A stretch of DNA of 64,000 bases, from the NCBI RefSeq assembly GCF_042684365.1, contig NZ_JBHULI010000024.1, forward strand, positions 124,001-188,000. Direction: 5' to 3'. Below the pieces are notes generated by a model. That model was given only the letters and a program-made list of their open reading frames with translations, was not told the DNA's origin and made no database searches. Shown here piece after piece: positions 25,024 through 34,435 of this stretch (position 1 is its first letter; every line of letters starts with the position of its first letter). Made by a program: the position numbers and the translations under genes. The DNA is from Gracilimonas halophila. Its GTDB lineage: Bacteria; Bacteroidota; Rhodothermia; Balneolales; Balneolaceae.

Positions 25024-25557
25024 TTATTGATCCCACAGTTTTTCCAGCATTGCATAAAGCATTACTCCTGCTGCTACAGATACGTTCAGAGAGTGTTTTC
25101 TTCCGTACTGAGGAATAGCCACAAATTCATCTATCAGTGGCAGCAGTTCATCTTCGATCCCTGAAACTTCACTGCCCAGTACAATACACATTTTTGAATG
25201 TTTTCTTGCTTCAAAGTCAGGGAGGTGAGTGCTGTCTGAAGTTTGCTCAAGTCCAACTATATAAATCCCTTTTTCCCTGAGATCTTTCAAAGCTTTCGAG
25301 GCATCTTCTTCATAGCGCCAATCCATGAATTCCTCTGCACCAATTGCTGTCTTATTAATCTCCGGTCGGGGAGGTGTAGGCGTATATCCTGTTAAAATGA
25401 TCTCTGAGATCCCAAACGCATCTGCAGACCTGAAAATGGAGCCCACGTTATGCAAACTTCGGATATTGGGAATCAGTAGCTTTAGAGAGCTGATACTTTC
25501 GGGTGCTTCTCTGGAAAGATTTTCTTCGAGAATTTGTTTGGTGGTGAGCTTTTTCAT
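25024..25557 (-). CDS. TrmH/SpoU-family RNA 2'-O-methyltransferase
   Basis: The SPOUT-fold motifs are clear: LLIPNIRSLHNVGSIFRSADAFG (motif 1, with the conserved N and R), MCIVLGSEVSGIEDELLPLID (motif 2) and VAIPQYGRKHSLNVSVAAGVMLYAML (motif 3). It methylates a ribose 2'-OH in rRNA or tRNA using S-adenosylmethionine; the site is unknown. At about 177 residues it lacks an N-terminal substrate-binding extension, as TrmL/TrmH-like short forms do. I chose the ATG at 25557, which overlaps the SulP stop as TAATG; an upstream ATG at 25566 would add three residues. Confidence 0.93.
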   Translation of the reverse strand: MKKLTTKQILEENLSREAPESISSLKLLIPNIRSLHNVGSIFRSADAFGISEIILTGYTPTPPRPEINKTAIGAEEFMDWRYEEDASKALKDLREKGIYIVGLEQTSDSTHLPDFEARKHSKMCIVLGSEVSGIEDELLPLIDEFVAIPQYGRKHSLNVSVAAGVMLYAMLEKLWDQ

Positions 25558-27290
25558 TAAGCGCATATCTCCTTGTACTCATTAAGCCTGTTCCCTTGGT
25601 CTTGATCGTCCTGTGCTTTTAATGCTGATACTACACCATCATGCACGGTATTAAAGAAACGGTTGGATCGAACAAATGTGCTTATATCTGATTTTCGGAT
25701 AACGTCGCGAACCGGACCAATTAATCCTGATATATATAATTCAATGCCTTCTTTTTTTAAGGTTTCGATTATCATAAGCAGTGAATCCATGGCTGAAATA
25801 TCAAGATCTCCTATCGTAGTTCCGTCAATGATCACATATTTAGGAGCCTCTTTATCATTCATGCTTTTCTCTAAAATGTAATTTTTAAAGAACTCTGCAT
25901 TAACAAAAGAAAAGGGCGCATCAACCCGAAGAATAAGGATACCCGGAATAGGTTTTACTTCTGAAAACCGTTCACGATTTTTAAAATCTCTGGTACCGGG
26001 AATAAGCCCGAGTTCAGCGACAGTTGGTTTGCTCATTTTAAGAAGCAAAGCCAGGACCGATGAAACGAGTCCTATAATGATCCCTTCCTGAATTCCAATT
26101 GCCAGCACACTTACAATGGTGATCATTGCCACCAAAGCATCACGGCGTTTGGTGCGAATCAGGAATTTAAGTTCCTGTATATCGATAAGGCTACTTACAG
26201 AAACAACGATAATAGCGGCGAGAAGAGGTTCCGGTAACATCTCAAATAGAGGGGTCAGAAATAATAGGGTGAATAGGATCAAAATCCCTGCAAAAACATT
26301 ATTAAGAGAAGTTTTAGCTCCTCCTTGTTCAGCAATGGCGGAACGGGTGAAACTGGACGAAACGGGCAAAGATTGAAACAAACTTCCCACAATATTACTG
26401 CTCCCAATCGCAATCAATTCCTGGTTGGGATTAACGGTATATCCATGTTTCCTTGCAAATGCTTTAGAGAGTGAAGCGATAGTCATGAACTGAATAAGTG
26501 CTAATGTAAAGGCATTGGGAGCCAATTGTTTAATAGATTCCAAATTGAGTTCAGGTATAGCGAATGAGGGTAGGCCTTGTGGAATAGCTCCAACTTGGTT
26601 GATACCCCATTTTGAAATGCTGAAAAAGGAAACAATGATAATAGTAATAGCTACTAACAGTACTGATTCCGGAAGTTTGGAATAGAAGCGCCGTATTAGT
26701 ACCAAAAATAAAATAAAGAAAATGGAAAGCGTTAATGAAGGATAGTGAATATTCCCTATTTGTTGGCTTATGTAATAAAACATTTCATGGATGTATTGGG
26801 AATTTGGAACATCCACATTCAATAAAGTCCCGACCTGACTCACAATAATTATGATAGGTGCCGCTATAGTAAATCCTGAAATCACGGGTCTTGAAAATAG
26901 ATTGAAAACAAAACCAAGCTTCATGAACCCCATCATAAGCTGAAAAATACCGGTCATAACGGCGATCAGAATTGCTAAGCTGATCTTTTCTGTGGGATCA
27001 TTACCGGCAAGAAAACCCAATCCTGCAGCCAAGATCAGCATGTCTATAGCAACCGGCCCGATAGAAATATGCCTTGAAGTTCCTAAAAGCGGATAGATGA
27101 AAAGCGGAACGAGTCCTGCATAAAGTCCATAAATGGGAGGGAGTCCTGCTATAACCGCGTAAGCCATTCCCTGTGGGATCAATACAACCCCCACTGTGGA
27201 GCCTGAAATGGCATCAGCTTTTAACTTATCTAAATTATATTCCTTGATCACTTGCAGGATCGGGAAGTATGTTTTCAGAAGCTTTTTCAT
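25557..27290 (-). CDS. SulP-family anion transporter with STAS domain
   Basis: The 577-residue protein has the SulP membrane domain: GSTVGVVLIPQGMAYAVIAGLPPIYGLYAGLVP near residue 30, LLGTSRHISIGPVAI near 68, and about 12-14 helices to residue 410. A cytoplasmic STAS domain follows (about 440-560), with ILRVDAPFSFVNAEFFKNYI and VIIDGTTIGDLDISAMDSLLMII. SulP proteins carry sulfate, bicarbonate or other oxyanions. It sits 7 bp behind an SLC13-type permease gene, so the two may form a sulfate or dicarboxylate uptake pair; that is inference. Confidence 0.94.
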   Translation of the reverse strand: MKKLLKTYFPILQVIKEYNLDKLKADAISGSTVGVVLIPQGMAYAVIAGLPPIYGLYAGLVPLFIYPLLGTSRHISIGPVAIDMLILAAGLGFLAGNDPTEKISLAILIAVMTGIFQLMMGFMKLGFVFNLFSRPVISGFTIAAPIIIIVSQVGTLLNVDVPNSQYIHEMFYYISQQIGNIHYPSLTLSIFFILFLVLIRRFYSKLPESVLLVAITIIIVSFFSISKWGINQVGAIPQGLPSFAIPELNLESIKQLAPNAFTLALIQFMTIASLSKAFARKHGYTVNPNQELIAIGSSNIVGSLFQSLPVSSSFTRSAIAEQGGAKTSLNNVFAGILILFTLLFLTPLFEMLPEPLLAAIIVVSVSSLIDIQELKFLIRTKRRDALVAMITIVSVLAIGIQEGIIIGLVSSVLALLLKMSKPTVAELGLIPGTRDFKNRERFSEVKPIPGILILRVDAPFSFVNAEFFKNYILEKSMNDKEAPKYVIIDGTTIGDLDISAMDSLLMIIETLKKEGIELYISGLIGPVRDVIRKSDISTFVRSNRFFNTVHDGVVSALKAQDDQDQGNRLNEYKEICA

Positions 27291-27297
27291 CGGTTAT

Positions 27298-29085
27298 TTA
27301 AAATGGCCAGAAATATGGGATGGCAAAGGTACCAATTATCCAGAATAAGATGTTGAGCGGAGTTCCAACTTTCACAAAATCTATAAATTTATATTGACCG
27401 GGGCCGAAGATCATGGTATTTGTTTGATATCCGATGGGAGACATGAAACTCAAAGATGCAGCCATAGTTACAGCAACAAGTAAAGGGTCTGCACTGACAT
27501 TGATTGAAGAGGATGCTTCAATAGCAATTGGGCCAAGCAGTGCTGCCGTGGCTTGATTTGAAATTAGATTGGTCAGCATCATAGACAAGAAAAAGAATGC
27601 CGAAAGTACTGCTGTTGGGCCCAGTGACTCGAATTGAGTTACAACAATGTCAACAATTAATTGGGCCGCACCTGTTTTTTGCATTGCTACTCCGAGAGGT
27701 AAAACTCCACCAAGTAAAAAGATCACTTTCCAGTTAATGGATTGATAGGCTTCCTCATTGGAAAGGCATCCTGTGAGCACCATTAGGATGACCCCGCAGA
27801 TAGCTGATGCCACAATGGGCAGAATCCCGAAAGCAGCAAACGCCACAACTCCGGTGATGATAGCGATAGCCACAGGGATCTTAGATTTCTTGAAATCAGG
27901 CACTTTGATCTCAGTTGCAAGCACAAACTCTTCGGCAGTTTTGATCTCATTTACACGCTCCTTTTTTGCATATAAAAGAAGTGATGTTCCGCTTTGAAGC
28001 CTGATATCTTGCAATTGGTCATGCTGTATTTTCCCTTTTTGGCGGATGGCAAGAACCTGTGCCCCATAATGTTGATAAAGATCTACTTTTTTCAGCTTTT
28101 TGCCTTCAAAAGAAGATTCAGGAGCAATAACAGCTTCGACCAATTGACCATTTCCGATCTCAAAGTCCTTATCATCCCAGTTTTTATTGGGTTTAATAAG
28201 TACGTCTTCCCGGTTTAGAAGCTTGTTCAGCTCTTTTACACTTCCGCGGATCCTGAGTACATCTTTTTTCTCAAGATTAATTGTACGCCGGTCGGGCTTT
28301 GAGTTTCCATCTTCGTCAAATACTTCAACAATATCCAGATCCAGGTCCTGTATCAGTTCCGTATTCTTTAACGGAGTGCCAACAAACGGAGAGTTGGGCT
28401 GAAGAACGACATCAGTGAGGTAGCTTTGCATCTCAAAAGTGTCTGTTAGGGATTCATCTTTCCTTCGTTCGGGGATAAGCTTGATCCCGATCGTGAATAG
28501 ATAGATAAAACCCACTACAAAAAAGATCATACCTACAGGGGCAAAGTCAAACATTCCAAAACCAGCAAGATCATTATCTGTAGCGATGGAATCTACAAGA
28601 AGATTAGTTGAGGTCCCTATAAGCGTGCAAACACCTCCAAGCATGGCAGCAAAAGACATGGGCATCAGTAGTTTTGAAGCACTTTCACCAATATCCTTTG
28701 AAAGGCTGATGATGACGGGAATAAAGATCGCTACAGCAGCTGTATTATTTATGAAGGCAGAAATAACTCCGACAATAATCATAATAATGAACATTGTGAG
28801 CCGGTAATTCAGCTTGCTAAGCTTGAAAAAATAGTCGCCCACAATATCCAGTGCACCGGTTCTTCTAAGCCCCTCACTTAGAATAAACATACAGGCGATA
28901 GTAACTGTAGCCGGGTTGCTGAAGCCGGAAAGTCCTTCAGTAGGGGTCAATATTCCTGATACGATCAATATTGCCAGCAATATCAATGATGTAATATCGA
29001 AGGAGATACGCTTATTGATAAATAGAACTACAGCTACCAGAATGAGGGCATAAACAAACAGGATGTCTGGTGCTATTCCGAACAT
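27298..29085 (-). CDS. SLC13-type permease with two RCK_C (TrkA-C) domains
   Basis: The 595-residue protein has membrane halves on each side of a soluble insert. The first half includes AFINNTAAVAIFIPVIISLSK and SFAAMLGGVCTLIGTSTNLLVDS (the SNT motif for sodium and substrate). Two TrkA-C domains follow: DVVLQPNSPFVGTPLKNTEL (about 226-300) and VEAVIAPESSFEGKKLKKVDL (about 310-390). The second half has the matching TNLISNQATAALLGPIA and MSPIGYQTNTMIFGPGQYK. The arrangement matches sodium/sulfate-type (SLC13, citrate transporter superfamily) permeases. It is probably the first gene of the SLC13-SulP-TrmH transcript. Confidence 0.93.
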   Translation of the reverse strand: MFGIAPDILFVYALILVAVVLFINKRISFDITSLILLAILIVSGILTPTEGLSGFSNPATVTIACMFILSEGLRRTGALDIVGDYFFKLSKLNYRLTMFIIMIIVGVISAFINNTAAVAIFIPVIISLSKDIGESASKLLMPMSFAAMLGGVCTLIGTSTNLLVDSIATDNDLAGFGMFDFAPVGMIFFVVGFIYLFTIGIKLIPERRKDESLTDTFEMQSYLTDVVLQPNSPFVGTPLKNTELIQDLDLDIVEVFDEDGNSKPDRRTINLEKKDVLRIRGSVKELNKLLNREDVLIKPNKNWDDKDFEIGNGQLVEAVIAPESSFEGKKLKKVDLYQHYGAQVLAIRQKGKIQHDQLQDIRLQSGTSLLLYAKKERVNEIKTAEEFVLATEIKVPDFKKSKIPVAIAIITGVVAFAAFGILPIVASAICGVILMVLTGCLSNEEAYQSINWKVIFLLGGVLPLGVAMQKTGAAQLIVDIVVTQFESLGPTAVLSAFFFLSMMLTNLISNQATAALLGPIAIEASSSINVSADPLLVAVTMAASLSFMSPIGYQTNTMIFGPGQYKFIDFVKVGTPLNILFWIIGTFAIPYFWPF

Positions 29086-29251
29086 TGAGATTTATATAGT
29101 TTTTATACGAGATTCAAAAGACTAAATATTATAAGTATCTCTTTTATTTGAAAATCGAATTATAAATAGAGGATATAAAAAGCAATAAATCTAAATGAAA
29201 ACAGTAATGGAAATACATGCAATAACCCCTTATTTTAAGGTATATTTTAGG

Positions 29252-29294
29252 AAAGCAAGTTAAAGCCATCTGCCAAAGGTAGATTGCTTTTTTT
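29252..29294 (+). terminator. Terminator-like hairpin in the greA leader
   Basis: The arms AAAGCAA (29252-29258) and TTGCTTT (29284-29290) enclose an inner stem TCTGCC/GGTAGA with an AAA loop, with a bulge on the 5' side. A T-run follows (29287-29294). It lies 30 bp before greA. The only upstream gene is divergent, so any transcript it stops must start in the 170-bp leader. Confidence 0.5.
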
Positions 29295-29324
29295 ATTTAT
29301 AGAAACCGAACTAAAACAACGATT

Positions 29325-29798
29325 ATGAGTAAAGTTCAATATCTGACACAAGAAGGTTATGATAAATTAGAAGCGGAATTGAAGGATCTCAAATCCAGAG
29401 GACGCAGAGAGATTGCAGCCGATATTGCAGAGGCAAGAGCCAAAGGAGATTTGAGTGAAAATGCCGAATATGATGCAGCTAAAGAAGCTCAGGGACACTT
29501 GGAGGATCGCATTACAAAGCTTGAAGATGCCCTGGCCCACGCCCGTGTTTTGGATACAAAGGATCTGGATTTGTCAAAAGTCAGAGTATTGACTACCGTT
29601 ACCATTTTGAATAAGAATGTAGGCAAGGAAATGAAATACACGCTTGTTTCCGCCAACGAAGCTGACTTTGCAGCCGGTAAGATCTCCATAGACTCACCCA
29701 TAGGTAAAGCATTGCTTGGACGTGAGATCGGAGAGACCGTTGAAGTGGAGGTTCCGGCCGGGAAATTGGAGCTTGAGGTAAAGAATATTGAAATTTGA
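29325..29798 (+). CDS. greA: Transcription elongation factor GreA
   Basis: The 157-residue protein is collinear with GreA. The N-terminal coiled coil has YLTQEGYDKLEAELKDLKSRGRREIAADIAEARAKGDLSENAEYDAAKEAQ, with the D and E at its tip that reach the polymerase active site. The C-terminal FKBP-like domain has VTILNKNVGKEMKYTLVS, ISIDSPIGKALLGREIGETVEVEVPAG. It rescues backtracked RNA polymerase by stimulating transcript cleavage. A hairpin followed by a T-run precedes it. The next gene, a Nudix hydrolase, starts 27 bp later. Confidence 0.97.
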   Translation: MSKVQYLTQEGYDKLEAELKDLKSRGRREIAADIAEARAKGDLSENAEYDAAKEAQGHLEDRITKLEDALAHARVLDTKDLDLSKVRVLTTVTILNKNVGKEMKYTLVSANEADFAAGKISIDSPIGKALLGREIGETVEVEVPAGKLELEVKNIEI

Positions 29799-29825
29799 TT
29801 AAAACGGCTCGTTACCTTCCTGCAT

Positions 29826-30281
29826 ATGAAAAAACTTATTGATGTATATCCTTACAGACAGAAAAATGGATACCCACATTTTTTGATTTTCAAACGTTCT
29901 TCAGAAAAGATATATGCCAGTCAATGGAGAATGGTTGGAGGGAAGGTGAAAGAAGGAGAGCAAAGCTGGGAAGCAGCTTTAAGGGAACTTAAAGAGGAAA
30001 CCGGTCTAAGACCCCTTAAGCTATGGGCCATACCTTCCGTGAATCAATTTTATGAAGCAAAATCTGATACCGTTCACACCATTCCAGCTTTTGCAGCTGA
30101 ATTGGAGTTTGACGCCGAGATCACTCTGGATGATGAGCATTCAGAATATAAGTGGATCAGCATAGAAGGCATTCAGCCCTATATAAAATGGCCGGAGCAA
30201 CTGAGACTGATGAAGCTCACTTATGATATAATGACCGATGAATTTTTAGAAATACTCCCCGAATGGGTAATAGAATTTTAA
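29826..30281 (+). CDS. Nudix hydrolase
   Basis: The 151-residue protein contains a full Nudix box, GKVKEGEQSWEAALRELKEETGL (near residues 40-62), with the REL-EE metal-binding acids. It opens with IDVYPYRQKNGYPHFLIFKR and includes YASQWRMVGG, as in NudB-like dihydroneopterin triphosphate or dATP pyrophosphatases. The exact nucleotide substrate is unknown. It overlaps the next gene by 19 bp. Confidence 0.92.
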   Translation: MKKLIDVYPYRQKNGYPHFLIFKRSSEKIYASQWRMVGGKVKEGEQSWEAALRELKEETGLRPLKLWAIPSVNQFYEAKSDTVHTIPAFAAELEFDAEITLDDEHSEYKWISIEGIQPYIKWPEQLRLMKLTYDIMTDEFLEILPEWVIEF

Positions 30282-31489
30282 TAGCTGTTTTTCTCATTGT
30301 ATTGTTTCCGGGAGTTCTGGCAGCTCAATCCGATAACTATACATTAAGTTTTGCTCCTGATGCATGGTATAACGAAGTAGACGGTATTCGGCTGGGCGCT
30401 CGGGTTTTAGGTGAAATGGAAGGTACTTTTCAGGACGGTCCTCACCGATTGGAGGCAGGACTTTGGGTAGGAACAGCTTTTCCTGACCTTCCTGTCTCTT
30501 ATTATATTTCATTCACTGAGCCTATTTCAGCATTTTCAAGCTTTGGGAATGAAGGAAATTTCAGAATCCAAAGTAGTATACGGACAGGGTATAGTCGGCA
30601 TGAACTGTCTATGAATAAACGATGGCAAAATGGGTTTGATGAATTTGATTATCATGAATTCACGTTGAGCTTCAGCCAGGAAAAGTTATTTGATCAAGAG
30701 TACAGGCCTTATCCATTGTTGTGGCAAAAGGAGTGGAAATCACTTTTAGGAGCAGAGTATCGGCTTAGCCAGAATTTTGATCTCGGTAAATTTAACCTGA
30801 ATGCTTCCTTCAAGCAGAATGTAAGTGAATTTGAAGGTTTTAAGGTGGCTATGGTTGAGATCAAACAACAAATACCATTGGGCGATAAATTTGAATTCAG
30901 AGTAAGGGGTTTTACAGGCTACACTGATACTGAAAATGCTCCGGAGTATCTTTTTGGAATTAGTTACCGTCAACCTGTTGGCTGGCTCCAAAACGGTATT
31001 AGCAGGGCAAAAGGCACCTTACCAGGCAGCTTGCTTGATGATGGACTCTTTCATGTTTCTGGTCATGCTAACCTCCGTGGTTATACGAATGCTGAGTTTC
31101 GAAGCCTTTCTGAAGAAAGTTTCGTGCAGTATAATTTTGTTAATACCATAAATACTGAGTTCGAATTCCCTAATTTCATCAATTCTGCAATGTCCGGCTC
31201 CATCATAAGTGACTTTGTTCAGCTTAGATCATACCTCTTCGCAGATGCAGGTAATTTTTTCAGGGCAGATTACGAACTTTCCCCGGGATTAATTTCTGAT
31301 TTGAACGAACAAAGAGCAGATGCAGGAGTTGGATTTCAGTTCTCTATAAATATCCCTGATTATTTGGGCAATGATCGTGGTTTTGCAATTCGGTATGAGA
31401 TTCCATTTTGGTTGTCACACCCTGAAGACAGTGAAAGCAACTTTAAATTTCGTAATTTGATAGGTATCGGAGCAGTAATCTCACTTTAA
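30263..31489 (+). CDS. Outer-membrane beta-barrel protein, Omp85/surface-antigen-like
   Basis: The 408-residue protein has a signal peptide (MGNRILIAVFLIVLFPGVLAAQ) followed by alternating hydrophobic strands rich in Tyr/Phe with aromatic ends. VSGHANLRGYTNAEF near residue 275 resembles the LRGY/RGF motif of Omp85-type barrels. The C-terminus ends as a strand with a hydrophobic last residue (FRNLIGIGAVISL), typical for barrel assembly signals. It lacks POTRA domains, so it would be a barrel-only member. The start ATG lies inside the 3' end of the Nudix gene. Function is unknown. Confidence 0.7.
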   Translation: MGNRILIAVFLIVLFPGVLAAQSDNYTLSFAPDAWYNEVDGIRLGARVLGEMEGTFQDGPHRLEAGLWVGTAFPDLPVSYYISFTEPISAFSSFGNEGNFRIQSSIRTGYSRHELSMNKRWQNGFDEFDYHEFTLSFSQEKLFDQEYRPYPLLWQKEWKSLLGAEYRLSQNFDLGKFNLNASFKQNVSEFEGFKVAMVEIKQQIPLGDKFEFRVRGFTGYTDTENAPEYLFGISYRQPVGWLQNGISRAKGTLPGSLLDDGLFHVSGHANLRGYTNAEFRSLSEESFVQYNFVNTINTEFEFPNFINSAMSGSIISDFVQLRSYLFADAGNFFRADYELSPGLISDLNEQRADAGVGFQFSINIPDYLGNDRGFAIRYEIPFWLSHPEDSESNFKFRNLIGIGAVISL

Positions 31490-31496
31490 CTTTCTT

Positions 31497-32714
31497 ATGA
31501 AAATTCTCGTCATAAATTGTGGCAGTTCTTCCATTAAATACCAGCTCATTAATACTGAAGATCAAGAGTCTTTATGCAAAGGCCTGGTAGAACGTATTGG
31601 TGCCGTTACTTCTATTATAAAACAAGAGTTTAAAGGGGAGAAACCCATTAAGAAAACGATGGTGATCGAAAATCATGCATCTGCTCTCAAAACAATAATG
31701 GAACTCTTAGTTGAAGCGGACAATGATCATCTGCAAACTTTGGACGAGATTGAAGCTGTAGGTCACAGGGTTGTACATGGAGGAGAGACCTTCAAAGATT
31801 CGGTTCTGATCGATGAGGATGTAGAAGAAGCAATCCAGCAAGCATTTGATATAGCACCACTTCACAATCCCCCAAATCTTGATGGAATCAGAGCAGCTAA
31901 GAAGCACCTCCCGGATGTGCCACATGTGGCCGTGTTTGATACCGCTTTTCATCATTCCATACCAAAACATGCTTTTTTATATGGGATCCCAAACCGATTA
32001 TACCGGAGATATAAGATCCGTAAATATGGATTTCATGGGACCTCTCATTATTATGTAAGCCGAAAATACCATCAGATAACGGGAGCACCTAAAGAAGGCT
32101 CAAAAGTTATTACTTGCCATTTAGGGAATGGCTGTTCTATAACTGCGATTAAAGACGGAAAATCCTATGATACCAGCATGGGGTTTTCTCCATTGGAAGG
32201 ATTGGTGATGGGCACACGTAGCGGAGATATTGACCCTTCCATCGTATTCTATCTCATAGAGAAAGAAGAATTATCACTTGCCAATGTTCATGCTTTATTG
32301 AATAAGCACAGCGGGCTGTTAGGTCTAAGTGGTTATGCAGCTGATATGAGAGATCTCATTGAGGAGGCCGAAAGTGGTGACCGCAGGTGTACGGAAGCAA
32401 TCGATGTGTTTTGTTATCGAATACAAAAGTATATCGGGTCATATATAGCTGCCATGAACGGGGTTGATGCAATTATATTTACAGGTGGTATAGGTGAAAA
32501 TGCTCCTCTTATTCGGGAGAAGGTATTGAGCGAAATGAATTTTGCTGGTATTGAGTTGGATTCAAAAAGAAATAAAGAATTAAAAAATGAAACGTTGATC
32601 AGCGCTGACAATTCAAAGGTTCAGGTTCACGTTATACCTACCAACGAAGAACTTGTAATTGCGATTGATGCAGCAAAAATTGCGACGGCTTCAAAACAAA
32701 CACCATGGGCATAA
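31497..32714 (+). CDS. ackA: Acetate kinase
   Basis: This enzyme interconverts acetyl phosphate plus ADP with acetate plus ATP. The 405-residue protein has all family signatures: MKILVINCGSSSIKYQLI at the start, VGHRVVHGGETF near residue 84, AVFDTAFHHSIP near 142, YGFHGTSHYYVS near 177, HLGNGCSITAIKDGKSYDTSMGFSPLEGLVMGTRSGDIDP near 207 and FTGGIGENAPLIRE near 325. Its partner pta lies 2.6 kb downstream in the same transcript, separated by two unrelated genes. Confidence 0.97.
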   Translation: MKILVINCGSSSIKYQLINTEDQESLCKGLVERIGAVTSIIKQEFKGEKPIKKTMVIENHASALKTIMELLVEADNDHLQTLDEIEAVGHRVVHGGETFKDSVLIDEDVEEAIQQAFDIAPLHNPPNLDGIRAAKKHLPDVPHVAVFDTAFHHSIPKHAFLYGIPNRLYRRYKIRKYGFHGTSHYYVSRKYHQITGAPKEGSKVITCHLGNGCSITAIKDGKSYDTSMGFSPLEGLVMGTRSGDIDPSIVFYLIEKEELSLANVHALLNKHSGLLGLSGYAADMRDLIEEAESGDRRCTEAIDVFCYRIQKYIGSYIAAMNGVDAIIFTGGIGENAPLIREKVLSEMNFAGIELDSKRNKELKNETLISADNSKVQVHVIPTNEELVIAIDAAKIATASKQTPWA

Positions 32715-34435
32715 ATAGATCTTTATCCTGTTTTTTGATCTTCTTGTCTTTCCTGTTCATGTCATGCTCGAGCACCAGTTGGGTAGTGGTAGAGGAACAA
32801 GCTAAAGACATTAATGATTTTGAGATCATTTCATCTCAATATTACTTAGAGAGTTCAAATGGGTTAACTCCTAATCAGCCGATCGTTCACTTCGATATAA
32901 AAGCCATCAATACCTATGAATATGCTCAAAGAGTAAGAACTGAAAGATATATACAACGTTATCGTCACCGGGTTGGATTTGTGTTGCTTGGCATAGCCGG
33001 TGCAGGGCTTTCAACATATGCTGCTTATTCAGATAAGTTGCTTAAAGAGCCAACATCTTCTCAGCGATATACCTTATTGGGAGCAGGTGGATTGCTTACA
33101 GGGCTTTCATTCTTAAACATGAAACCGATTGGGGAGCCTTCAAAGACAGGTGAGAGCAGGCTTTTACGAAGAACAGGGAGTGTTGAGGAGGCAGATACAA
33201 TAAATGTACGTCCATACAATTCGGATCTGGCCTCGATCAAAATCTCATACCAAGAAGAAGTAATAAGGGAAGCTACAAATTGGAGTTTTAACGAAGGAAG
33301 AATATCTATTAATCTTGCAGAAGAAGTTAATGCCGGTTTGTTTGAGGAAGATCCACAGGACAATATAGTAATAGAAGTTTCCTACGATTCACTTTACAGT
33401 ACAAAGGAAGTTCCGGTTTCTTCCATATTTGAACAATTTGTGATTGTTGATGCCCAGATCACACCGCTTAGAAATGAACCTTCTAATAGCAGAAATAATA
33501 TTCTAACTGATTTGGCAGAGGGCAGTCAGCTAAAACTGGTGGAAAGCGAGGGGGAATGGTATAAAGTGTTATATGGTATTACTGAAACCTGGGTATATGC
33601 CAATGATGTGCGTACTGTTTGGAGGCCTTCTGAATTTGCATCCGTCCTGTCTGTCATAGCTATTCCAAATGTACCTTTTGGTTCTGTAGATGTAGAACGT
33701 GATATCCCTGTTTTAGGAGTGAGTTCGCTTAATGCTTCTGCTTTTCTGCTATCTAATTTTCAATATGGGGGTTCGCTCTCAGAGCGGATCTATGGGGAAC
33801 GCGATACAAAGCTTATGGAAGAATATTTTCTGCAGGCTTTTGGCATCAGGGGCAATAATATTGTGAAAGCAACTAACATAAACAGCGATAGGCTACTTGA
33901 AAGAGCCTATTCCAGACTTGCTAACTCTTTAACAGAAGAAGAGCAGGGTTTGAATGTTTATATCAGTGGGTATGCCGAGATCAGAGACTCAAAAGTCTAT
34001 TTGATAGGTAGCTCTGAGAATGGAAGTGAAGAGAGACAGTATATTGACCTGCATCAATTTTTCAGAGGGTTGAATAATCTTCAACTTAGTTCCATTATAG
34101 TGTATGCTGATCTAGATATTGTAAATGAAGATGGTTCGTCTGAACCGCTTGAAGACCTGGCTTCCATCCTTACTTCTGACAACAGCACTTCAGCCGTGTT
34201 CTTTGGGGCTCAGCCTGATCAGCGTTCCGGTATTTTCACATCAAGTAATGGAGATCAGAACAGGCATAGTATTTTTACCTACTACCTTGCTGAAGCGATC
34301 AAAGAAGGAAATATGACCATGGGAGAAATTCTAAACCATCTTGACCGTAATGTTCCATTTACGTCAAGAAGCATCTATGATCGCCCACAAAATCCTTTGT
34401 TTTTTGGTAACCTTCAGCTTCAGCTTCTTAACTGA
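32705..34435 (+). CDS. Caspase-fold lipoprotein with SH3-like domain, catalytic dyad lost
   Basis: The 576-residue protein starts with a lipoprotein signal (FLIFLSFLFMSC, C21). A short membrane-like stretch (VGFVLLGIAGAGLSTYAAY) lies near 90-110. An SH3-like domain spans about 245-310 (ITPLRNEPSNSRNNILTDLAEGSQLKLVESEGEWYKV). The C-terminal half (about 330-576) looks like a caspase/C14 fold: DIPVLGVSSLNASAFLLSNF, DTKLMEEYFLQAFGIRGNNIVKATN, LNVYISGYAEIRDSKVYLIG (about 418-437) and SSIIVYADLDIV (about 462-473). The catalytic His of the usual GHG is Tyr in SGYAEI, and the DxC position has no Cys, so it is probably not a protease. It overlaps ackA by 10 bp. Confidence 0.7.
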   Translation: MGINRSLSCFLIFLSFLFMSCSSTSWVVVEEQAKDINDFEIISSQYYLESSNGLTPNQPIVHFDIKAINTYEYAQRVRTERYIQRYRHRVGFVLLGIAGAGLSTYAAYSDKLLKEPTSSQRYTLLGAGGLLTGLSFLNMKPIGEPSKTGESRLLRRTGSVEEADTINVRPYNSDLASIKISYQEEVIREATNWSFNEGRISINLAEEVNAGLFEEDPQDNIVIEVSYDSLYSTKEVPVSSIFEQFVIVDAQITPLRNEPSNSRNNILTDLAEGSQLKLVESEGEWYKVLYGITETWVYANDVRTVWRPSEFASVLSVIAIPNVPFGSVDVERDIPVLGVSSLNASAFLLSNFQYGGSLSERIYGERDTKLMEEYFLQAFGIRGNNIVKATNINSDRLLERAYSRLANSLTEEEQGLNVYISGYAEIRDSKVYLIGSSENGSEERQYIDLHQFFRGLNNLQLSSIIVYADLDIVNEDGSSEPLEDLASILTSDNSTSAVFFGAQPDQRSGIFTSSNGDQNRHSIFTYYLAEAIKEGNMTMGEILNHLDRNVPFTSRSIYDRPQNPLFFGNLQLQLLN

